A stretch of 49,729 nt of DNA from Tissierellia bacterium (GTDB taxonomy: Bacteria; Bacillota; Clostridia; Tissierellales; Tissierellaceae): the NCBI GenBank assembly GCA_028708575.1, contig JAQVYQ010000007.1, positions 1 to 49,729 on the forward strand, given 5' to 3'. Position 1 is the stretch's first letter, and each line of letters starts with the position of its first letter. Positions 42,429 through 49,729 of the stretch are shown here, piece after piece. The notes below the pieces were generated by a model, which did not search any database, was not told the DNA's origin, and worked only from the letters and a program-made list of their open reading frames with translations. A program made the position numbers and the translations under genes.

Positions 42429-42890
42429 ATGGATACTCGGATAGATAAAATTAAAGAAATATTACAAAAAGAAGGGTATAAAGTAACTAGTCAAAGGGAA
42501 AATATCCTTAAAGCCATAGTTAATAATCATCATGAACATTTAAGTCCGGATGATGTTTTTGATATTGTTACAAAAAGAAATCCAGAAATAGGAATTGCTA
42601 CTGTGTATAGAACCCTACAACTATTTGAGAAACTAAATATAGTTTACAAAATAAATTTTGATGATGGATACAGCAGATATGAATTAAATCTTGGGAATGA
42701 AAATCATCGCCATCATCATCTCATATGTTTGAAGTGCGGAAAAGTTATGGAAGTAAAAATGGATTTGTTAGATTCATTAGAAGAAAAAATAGAAAATGAT
42801 GGTAATTTCAAAATCGTTGACCATAATGTAAAATTTTATGGATATTGTAGCGATTGTATTACCAATACGGATATAAAGATGGAGGATTGA
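42429..42890 (+). CDS. fur: Fur family transcriptional regulator
   Basis: YKVTSQRENILKAIVNNHHEHLSPDDVFD, GIATVYRTLQLFEKLNIV, HRHHHLICLKCGKVME, YCSDC. Confidence 0.95.
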   Translation: MDTRIDKIKEILQKEGYKVTSQRENILKAIVNNHHEHLSPDDVFDIVTKRNPEIGIATVYRTLQLFEKLNIVYKINFDDGYSRYELNLGNENHRHHHLICLKCGKVMEVKMDLLDSLEEKIENDGNFKIVDHNVKFYGYCSDCITNTDIKMED

Positions 42891-42896
42891 TAAATA

Positions 42897-44561
42897 GTGT
42901 CAAAACAAAATAGTAAATTAAAGATAATTCCCCTAGGTGGAATGGGGGAAATAGGTAAAAACATGACTGTCGTAGAATATGGAAGCGACATTGTAATAAT
43001 AGATTGTGGTATGACATTCCCAGAAGAAGAAATGCTAGGAGTAGACATAGTTATACCAGATATAAGTTATTTAATAAAAAATAAATCGAAAATAAAAGCC
43101 TTGGTATTGACTCATGGTCATGAAGATCATATTGGTGCTATACCATATATATTAAAGAAAATAAATATACCGATTTATGGAACAAGATTAACATTGGGAC
43201 TTTTACAAAACAAGCTAAAAGAGCACAATTTAACAGATGTTAATTTAAATGTAGTACAGTTTGGTGAGCAATATAAAATGGGGCATTTTGGAATTGAATT
43301 CATTAGAATGGGTCATAGTATACCTGATAGTGCAGCAATTGCAATACGCACTCCATTAGGTATGCTACTAAATACTGGAGACTTTAAAATTGACTTTACT
43401 CCAATTTCAGGGGATAGAATTGATTTAAACAGAATAGCACAATTAGGTTCAGAAGGAGTGCTATTGTTAATGTCTGATAGTACAAATGTTACTAGACCTG
43501 GTTATACTATGAGTGAAAGTACTGTAGGAGATACTTTTAATGATTTGTTTTCTAAGGCAAAGAGTAGAATTATTATTGCTACATTTGCTTCAAATGTTCA
43601 TAGAATACAACAAATAATAAATGCGTCTGAAATAACTAACAGAAAAGTAGTCTTATCTGGGAGATCTATGCTAAATACTACAACTGTAGCTAGTGAATTA
43701 GGATATTTAAGAGTTAAAGAAGATACTATAATTGATATAAATGACATGAACAAGTATTCAGGTGATCAGATATGTATTATCACTACTGGTACTCAAGGAG
43801 AACCTATGTCAGCACTGACTAGGATTGCAAATTCAGAGCACAGAAAAATTGAATTGTATCCTGATGATTTAGTAATTATTTCAGCAACGCCAATACCGGG
43901 AAATGAGAAAACTGTATCTAAAGTTATCAATAGAATTATAGAAAAAGGGACAGAGGTTGTTTATGAATCATTAGCTGAAGTTCATGTTTCTGGTCATGCT
44001 TGTCAAGAAGAGCTAAAGGTTATATTAGCATTAACGCAGCCAAAGTATTTTATTCCTGTTCATGGTGAGTCAAGACATTTAAAGATACATGCAGATATAT
44101 GTGAAGCAATGGGTACACCAAAGGAAAATATTTTCATATTAGAAAATGGGCAAACTGTAGAGTTAACTAAAGATAACGCTAAATTAGGACCAGTAGTTCA
44201 AGCAGGTAATATCCTTGTAGATGGATTAGGAGTAGGAGATGTAGGAAATATAGTTTTAAGGGATAGAAGACATCTTTCAGAAGATGGGCTTATTGCAGTA
44301 GTCGTGACTATGAGCAAACAAGATGGAAAAGTTATTTCTGGACCTGATATGGTATCGAGAGGATTTGTATATGTAAGGGAATCTGAAGATCTTATGGAAG
44401 AAGCAAGAAAAATTGTAAGAGATGCACTAGCAGAATGTGAAAAGAAAAAAATCACTGATTGGGCAACATTAAAATCTAATATTAGAGATTCTTTAAGATC
44501 ATTTTTATATAACAAAACAAAGAGAAATCCAATGATTTTACCAATTATTATGGAAGTTTAA
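42897..44561 (+). CDS. rnj: Ribonuclease J
   Basis: GTG start; IPLGGMGEIGKNMTVVEYG, LVLTHGHEDHIGAIPYIL, LLNTGDFKID, FIPVHGESRHLKIHADI. Confidence 0.97.
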   Translation: MSKQNSKLKIIPLGGMGEIGKNMTVVEYGSDIVIIDCGMTFPEEEMLGVDIVIPDISYLIKNKSKIKALVLTHGHEDHIGAIPYILKKINIPIYGTRLTLGLLQNKLKEHNLTDVNLNVVQFGEQYKMGHFGIEFIRMGHSIPDSAAIAIRTPLGMLLNTGDFKIDFTPISGDRIDLNRIAQLGSEGVLLLMSDSTNVTRPGYTMSESTVGDTFNDLFSKAKSRIIIATFASNVHRIQQIINASEITNRKVVLSGRSMLNTTTVASELGYLRVKEDTIIDINDMNKYSGDQICIITTGTQGEPMSALTRIANSEHRKIELYPDDLVIISATPIPGNEKTVSKVINRIIEKGTEVVYESLAEVHVSGHACQEELKVILALTQPKYFIPVHGESRHLKIHADICEAMGTPKENIFILENGQTVELTKDNAKLGPVVQAGNILVDGLGVGDVGNIVLRDRRHLSEDGLIAVVVTMSKQDGKVISGPDMVSRGFVYVRESEDLMEEARKIVRDALAECEKKKITDWATLKSNIRDSLRSFLYNKTKRNPMILPIIMEV

Positions 44562-44569
44562 ACCTAAAT

Positions 44570-44600
44570 AAATCCCTAGACTTTTCTAGGGATTTGTTTT
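44570..44600 (+). terminator. Intrinsic terminator after rnj
   Basis: AAATCCCTAGA-CTTT-TCTAGGGATTTGTTTT. Confidence 0.85.
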
Positions 44601-44619
44601 GAATAGAGGGAGAAAAAAG

Positions 44620-45270
44620 TTGACTAATATAAATGAAGATTATATTGAGGGTTACATACGGAGTATAATACCCAAATCCAATGAAAATTTAGCAGCAATA
44701 GAACAATATGCACATGAAAATCATGTACCAATTATTGAGCCAGAAGTAGCTCAATTTATGAAGTTAATATTAAAAAAGAATAAACCAAAAAATATATTAG
44801 AGATAGGGACAGCCATTGGATATTCAGCTATTGTTATGGCTCAATCAACTGATGGAGATGCTAAAATAACTACTATTGAAAGAAGAGAGGACATGGCTAA
44901 TTTAGCATTTAATAATATAAAAAGCACATCATACAGTGATAAAATTAAAATAATAATTGGTGAAGCACATGAAATCTTACCGCTACTTGAAGGAAAATTT
45001 GATTTTATCTTTCTAGATGCTGCCAAAGGACAGTATTTAGATTTTTTTAAATATTGTAGTGAGTATTTAGTTCCTGGTGGAGTTATTATGTCGGATAATG
45101 TACTATTCAAGGGCATGGTTGCCACTGATGACTTAGTTATAAGGCGAAAAAAAACCATAGTAAAAAGATTAAGATCTTATCTTCAGTACATAAATAATTT
45201 ATCTGGGTATGTATCATGTGTAATACCAATTGGTGATGGTGTAGCTTTAACATATAAGGAGGACAGATAA
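44620..45270 (+). CDS. SAM-dependent O-methyltransferase, TrmR/YrrM-like
   Basis: ILEIGTAIGYSAIVMAQS, FDFIFLDAAKGQYLDFF, GGVIMSDNVLFKG; TTG 44620 follows GAGGGAG; the 44599 start lies in the terminator tail. Confidence 0.9.
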   Translation: MTNINEDYIEGYIRSIIPKSNENLAAIEQYAHENHVPIIEPEVAQFMKLILKKNKPKNILEIGTAIGYSAIVMAQSTDGDAKITTIERREDMANLAFNNIKSTSYSDKIKIIIGEAHEILPLLEGKFDFIFLDAAKGQYLDFFKYCSEYLVPGGVIMSDNVLFKGMVATDDLVIRRKKTIVKRLRSYLQYINNLSGYVSCVIPIGDGVALTYKEDR

Positions 45271-46499
45271 TGAGAAAGGTAGAATTATTAGCACCTGCTG
45301 GGGACTTAGAAAAGTTAAAAATGGCAATTATTTATGGAGCGGATGCAGTGTATTTAGGAGGAGAAGCCTTTGGTCTCAGAAAAAGATCCAAGAACTTCTC
45401 TGTTGATCAAATAAAAGAAGGTGTAGATTTTGCTCATGAAAGAGGAAAAAAAGTCTATTTAACCCTTAATATAGTCCCACATAATAAAGATTTAGTTGGA
45501 TTAGAAGAATATGTTACTGAATTATATAATATAGATGTAGATGCTGTAATAGTATCAGATCCAGGGATGTTTACTATTATTAAAAAAGTTGTACCAAAAA
45601 TGGAAATCCATATAAGCACTCAAGCAAGCATAACTAATTACGAAACAATTATGTTTTGGTACAATCTAGGTGCTAGAAGAATAGTATTAGCCCGAGAATT
45701 ATCTTTTGAAGAAATAAAAGAAATAACATCAAAGATTCCAGAAGATTTGGATATTGAAGCATTTATTCATGGGGCAATGTGTATGTCTTATTCAGGAAGA
45801 TGCCTATTAAGCAATTATATGACGGGAAGAGATGCAAATATGGGAGACTGTGCTCAACCTTGCAGATATAAATATGCTGTTGTAGAAGAGAAAAGACCAG
45901 GCGAGTATTTCCCAATAGAAGAAAATGATGAAGGCACTTTTATTTTTAATTCTAAAGATTTGTGTATGATAGAGTTTATTCCTGAACTTATTAATTCAGG
46001 GATTTATAGTTTTAAAGTTGAAGGTAGAGTCAAATCTTCATACTATGTAGCTACTGTTTTAAGATCATATAGGATGGCAATAGATGCATACTACAAAGAT
46101 ACAGAAAACTATATATATAATACAAAGCTCCTTGAGGAAATAAAAAAGGTTAGTCATAGAGACTTTACAACAGGGTTTTACTTTGGCAAACCAACAGATG
46201 AAGCCCAAATATATTCAACAAGTTCTTATATTAGAGGCTATGATTTTCTAGGCATGGTTCTTGATTATGATAAAGAAACCCAAATAGCTACCATAGAACA
46301 AAGAAATAGAATGTTTATAGGTGAAGAAATTGAAATATTTGGCCCAGGAGTAGATTACTTCACTCAAAAAATAGATAAGATGTGGGATGATAGTGGTAAT
46401 GAAATAGAAGTAGCCCCACATGCTCAGCAAATAATAAAAATGAAATTAGAAAATGAAGTAAGCAAGTATTATTTATTGAGAAAGGTTAGGGAGGAATAA
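45270..46499 (+). CDS. Peptidase U32 family protein
   Basis: [67 protein letters not shown]. Confidence 0.96.
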   Translation: MRKVELLAPAGDLEKLKMAIIYGADAVYLGGEAFGLRKRSKNFSVDQIKEGVDFAHERGKKVYLTLNIVPHNKDLVGLEEYVTELYNIDVDAVIVSDPGMFTIIKKVVPKMEIHISTQASITNYETIMFWYNLGARRIVLARELSFEEIKEITSKIPEDLDIEAFIHGAMCMSYSGRCLLSNYMTGRDANMGDCAQPCRYKYAVVEEKRPGEYFPIEENDEGTFIFNSKDLCMIEFIPELINSGIYSFKVEGRVKSSYYVATVLRSYRMAIDAYYKDTENYIYNTKLLEEIKKVSHRDFTTGFYFGKPTDEAQIYSTSSYIRGYDFLGMVLDYDKETQIATIEQRNRMFIGEEIEIFGPGVDYFTQKIDKMWDDSGNEIEVAPHAQQIIKMKLENEVSKYYLLRKVREE

Positions 46500-46501
46500 T
46501 A

Positions 46502-47122
46502 GTGAAAAAACCACTTTTAATCGGAATTGCAGGTGGAACAGGTTCAGGAAAAACAACAGTAACAAAGGAAATTATCAAATCCATAAGTTCAGATGATGTT
46601 GTAGTTATTGAGCAAGATTCCTATTACAAGGACCAAAGTACTCTTTCTTTTGAAGAACGGGTAAATACTAATTATGATCACCCAGATGCTTTTGATAATG
46701 AGTTAATGATTAAACAGCTTAAGGATTTATTAGATGGGAAAACAATTAATAAGCCAATATATGATTTTGAAAACCATAATAGAAAAGTTGAAACAGAAAC
46801 AGTTGAACCAAAAAATATAATAATTTTAGAGGGGATACTTATTTTATTTGATGAAAAAGTAAGAAATCTTTTAGATATTAAAATATATGTAGATACGGAT
46901 TCTGATGTAAGAATAATTCGTAGAATATTAAGAGATATAAAGGAAAGAGGTAGAACACTAGATTCAATTATAGTTCAATATATGGGAACTGTAAGACCTG
47001 CCCATTTACAGTTTATTGAACCAACAAAGAGGTATTCTGATATAATAATACCTGAAGGTGGGTACAATAAAGTTGCAGTAGATATTATTGTAGCTAAAAT
47101 AAATGAAATTATAAAAAAATAA
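46502..47122 (+). CDS. udk: Uridine kinase
   Basis: GTG start; [57 protein letters not shown]. Confidence 0.97.
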   Translation: MKKPLLIGIAGGTGSGKTTVTKEIIKSISSDDVVVIEQDSYYKDQSTLSFEERVNTNYDHPDAFDNELMIKQLKDLLDGKTINKPIYDFENHNRKVETETVEPKNIIILEGILILFDEKVRNLLDIKIYVDTDSDVRIIRRILRDIKERGRTLDSIIVQYMGTVRPAHLQFIEPTKRYSDIIIPEGGYNKVAVDIIVAKINEIIKK

Positions 47123-47145
47123 AATTGAATTAAAAGTATTATAAA

Positions 47146-47187
47146 ACCTCCTAATGCAAATAATAAAGCAATAGGGGGTGTTTTTTT
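47146..47187 (+). terminator. Intrinsic terminator overlapping RBS and TTG start of downstream PBP
   Basis: ACCTCCTAATGC (47146-47157)/GCAATAGGGGGT (47168-47179) then GTTTTTTT. Confidence 0.75.
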
Positions 47188-48823
47188 GTTAGAAAAAAAG
47201 AGACTTAAGTTTTTCGGATTTTGTTTATTTACTATATTCATAAGTCTAAGTATTAGATTGTACTATATTCAAGTAGTTCAATCATCAACATATAGTGAAT
47301 TAGCTCTAAAACAAAGAAGTAGTGAGATACAGTTGTATCCAAATCGTGGAATTGTATATGATAAAAATTTAATGCCATTAACAAATACTGAGACAACAAA
47401 AGTATTAATTATTTCAAAAGATATTATCATAAATGATAATGAAATATACAAATTAATATGTAATAAAACAAAATTATCAAGTAACCAATTAAAAGAAATT
47501 ATAGACACGGGAAACAATTTATTACAAGTACCAATAATAGAAAAATTTGATGTTGGAAAGTACAATAATAGGGTTTTTTTTACTGATAGGGTAAAGAGAT
47601 ATGGCGAAGAAAACATTTTGTCACATGTTATTGGATATGTAAACAAATCAGATAATAAAGGCGAAACGGGTATTGAAAAAGTCTATGATGAGTTCTTAAA
47701 GGATAATGAAGAAAAATATCTAGTTTTAGAATATGATAGCAGCAGATCAATAATCTTAAATGGCGTTGAATATGTAAATGAGTTAGATGATCCAAATAAT
47801 CCAACTGGTGTAAAGCTAACAATTGATTTAAAAATACAAAAAGCTGTAGAGAATATTATGGATATAAATAGAATAAATGGAGCAGTAGTAATCACTGAAG
47901 TAGATTCTGGGAAAATACTATCATTAGCATCGAGGCCGAATTTTAATCAAGATAAAATAGGAGAGTATTTTGATAATAATAAGATGGCTCTTTACAACAA
48001 GGCTATTCAAGTTGGATATCCACCAGGTTCCATATTTAAAATTGTTGTCTTAATTGCAGCTCTGGAATCTAATATAGATATAACTGAGGAAGTATTTTTG
48101 TGTTCAGGACATGAAGATGTTAATAATCTAAGGATTAAATGTACAGGCAAGCATGGATATATAAATTTAGAGGAAGCTTTTGCTCTATCATGTAATAGCA
48201 CTTTTATAAAAATAGGAAAAGAAATTGGCTCTAAAAAGATTATAGAAGTGGCAAAAAGATTAAATTTTGGAGAAAAAATAGGAATTGGACTATTAGAAGA
48301 AACTAAAGGGAATTTGCCTAATGGTGATGATTTGTTAGGACCTGCTATAGGCAATATTTCCATAGGTCAAGGTAAGATAGAAGCAACACCACTACAAATA
48401 TCAAATTTATTAATGATAATTGCTAATAATGGTATACAAAAACACCTTACAATAGTTGATGGAATAACAAATAGTGATGGATTAATTCTAAAGTATTACA
48501 ACAAAGAACAGAATAAAGAAGTAATATCGGCAAGTGTTTCTAAAATTGCCTATGAATATTTATTAAATGTTGTGGAAAATGGAACAGGTAAAAATATTGA
48601 CTTAGATTCTATTGGTGGTGCTGGTGGTAAAACTGGATCAGCAGAGGCTATTCTTTACAATAATAAAACGATACACGGATGGTTTTCGGGCTTTCATCCT
48701 AAAGCAAATCCTAAATATGTAATTACAGTTTTTGTTGAAGAAGGATATTCAGGATCCAAATCTGCAGCCCCAATATTTGAGCAAATTGTTAAAGAAATTA
48801 ATAGTATTTATCCTTTGTACTAG
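47186..48823 (+). CDS. Class B penicillin-binding protein (SpoVD/PBP2-like), no PASTA
   Basis: TTG start; NRGIVYDKNLMPLTN, YPPGSIFKIVVLIAALE (SxxK), LSCNSTF (SxN), GGKTGSAEA (KTG). Confidence 0.92.
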   Translation: MLEKKRLKFFGFCLFTIFISLSIRLYYIQVVQSSTYSELALKQRSSEIQLYPNRGIVYDKNLMPLTNTETTKVLIISKDIIINDNEIYKLICNKTKLSSNQLKEIIDTGNNLLQVPIIEKFDVGKYNNRVFFTDRVKRYGEENILSHVIGYVNKSDNKGETGIEKVYDEFLKDNEEKYLVLEYDSSRSIILNGVEYVNELDDPNNPTGVKLTIDLKIQKAVENIMDINRINGAVVITEVDSGKILSLASRPNFNQDKIGEYFDNNKMALYNKAIQVGYPPGSIFKIVVLIAALESNIDITEEVFLCSGHEDVNNLRIKCTGKHGYINLEEAFALSCNSTFIKIGKEIGSKKIIEVAKRLNFGEKIGIGLLEETKGNLPNGDDLLGPAIGNISIGQGKIEATPLQISNLLMIIANNGIQKHLTIVDGITNSDGLILKYYNKEQNKEVISASVSKIAYEYLLNVVENGTGKNIDLDSIGGAGGKTGSAEAILYNNKTIHGWFSGFHPKANPKYVITVFVEEGYSGSKSAAPIFEQIVKEINSIYPLY

Positions 48824-48872
48824 CACTAAATAGACCTTCAATTCATATAATTAATCATTGGGGGTGTATTTT

Positions 48873-49574
48873 ATGAAAAGATTAATCTTGAAACTATTTA
48901 ATTCAGTATTAAAGCCTTTCGTATTACTTTGCGGCTACATGATGAACTCAAACTCATTCCCAAAGCCATTAACAAAGGAAGAAGAAACATATTATTTACA
49001 GAAATATAATGATGGAGATGAAGAAGCAAAAAAAATACTAATAGAAAGAAACTTAAGATTAGTAGCACATATTGTTAAGAAGTATAATAATACTGGGAAG
49101 GATATGGAAGATCTATTATCTATTGGGACAATTGGTTTAATAAAAGCTATTACAACATTTAAGCCAGACAAAGGAACAAGACTAGCTACTTATGCTGCAA
49201 GATGCATTGATAATGAGATACTAATGACAATAAGATCAACAAAAAAAGAGAGAGCCGAGTTTTCATTAAACGAACCAATAGGAATTGATAAGGAAGGTAA
49301 CGAAATAAATTTATTAGATATTTTAGGAACTGATGCAGATGATGTAATTGATAAAGTCGATTTAAGGATTCAAACAAATAAATTATATAAAGCTATAAAT
49401 CAAGTTTTAAAAGATAGAGAAAAAGTAATTATACAATTAAGATATGGATTAGTAGATGGGGGATGCAATACTCAAAGGGAAATAGCAGCTATGCTAGGCA
49501 TTTCTAGATCTTATGTGTCCAGGATTGAAACTAGAGCCATTGAAAAACTAAGTAAAGAATTAAATAAGAATTAG
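48873..49574 (+). CDS. sigK: RNA polymerase sporulation sigma factor sigma-K, uninterrupted, with pro-like N-terminus
   Basis: [95 protein letters not shown]. Confidence 0.93.
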   Translation: MKRLILKLFNSVLKPFVLLCGYMMNSNSFPKPLTKEEETYYLQKYNDGDEEAKKILIERNLRLVAHIVKKYNNTGKDMEDLLSIGTIGLIKAITTFKPDKGTRLATYAARCIDNEILMTIRSTKKERAEFSLNEPIGIDKEGNEINLLDILGTDADDVIDKVDLRIQTNKLYKAINQVLKDREKVIIQLRYGLVDGGCNTQREIAAMLGISRSYVSRIETRAIEKLSKELNKN

Positions 49575-49605
49575 AGATTCTTCTTATGAAGAATCTCTGA
49601 TTTTC
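49573..49605. terminator. Hairpin between convergent sigK and partial minus-strand gene
   Basis: AGAGATTCTTC-TTAT-GAAGAATCTCT followed by TGATTTTCT. Confidence 0.8.
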
Positions 49606-49729
49606 TATCTAGCCCTGTTACCACTAGTTATATCATTTATTAAATCTTCAATATCATTTGTAAACTCGTTTAAATCATTTCCTACTGTATTTGCCATATC
49701 CTCTGATAATGATGTAACTCTTTCAATTA
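49605..49729 (-). CDS. C-terminal part of a minus-strand CDS, unknown product
   Basis: Reverse strand reads IERVTSLSEDMANTVGNDLNEFTNDIEDLINDITSGNRAR-stop; runs off the window edge. Confidence 0.55.
   Translation of the reverse strand, partial: IERVTSLSEDMANTVGNDLNEFTNDIEDLINDITSGNRAR

Noticed and set aside
47278-47895. Three overlapping antisense ORFs in the second PBP
   Set aside because: Mutually overlapping frames within a clear PBP; low-complexity products
48824-48872. Sigma-E promoter for sigK (CATATAAT at 48844)
   Set aside because: -10-like match only; no -35 at proper distance, so not reported as a feature
1-49729. CRISPR, prophage, transposon, tRNA or rRNA content
   Set aside because: No repeat-spacer periodicity, integrase/transposase ORFs or recognisable tRNA/rRNA sequence seen

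Overview
Low-GC Gram-positive chromosomal window, probably from a spore-forming clostridium- or Tissierella-like Firmicute, inferred from gene content. It is almost entirely + strand core genome. Main blocks: deoC 3' end; a YhcN/YlaJ-like lipoprotein; a YmfF/YmfH-type M16 peptidase pair and lgt; a dcw cluster (mraZ, rsmH, ftsL-like, PASTA PBP, murE, mraY, murD, ftsW/spoVE, murG, murA, divIB/ftsQ, two DUF881 genes, sbp/DUF1290, ftsZ) with no ftsA, murB or murC visible; spoIIGA-sigE-sigG, a YlmC/YmxH protein, nrdR, an ornithine/alanine racemase-like gene, and rarA; a compact T-box-like leader before asnS-leuS; degV, argH and an SDR-type threonine dehydrogenase; a divergent pair of poorly characterised genes; iscR-nifS-nifU, alaS, ireB, an aldo/keto reductase-ferredoxin fusion, ruvX, DUF1292, fur, RNase J, trmR-like, U32 peptidase and udk; a second class B PBP; and an uninterrupted sigK. 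I saw no rRNA, tRNA, CRISPR array, transposase or prophage. The most interesting signals are non-coding: three 10-bp-phased GTGG repeats (candidate MraZ operator) at a TATAAT upstream of mraZ; the compact T-box with a perfect consensus promoter inside rarA; a terminator hairpin that overlaps the RBS and start of a PBP; a candidate sigma-F promoter before sigG; and the divergent orphan pair, one member with an Asp-box. I did not find a clearly novel multi-gene system. Everything here is by-eye reading; no searches were run.
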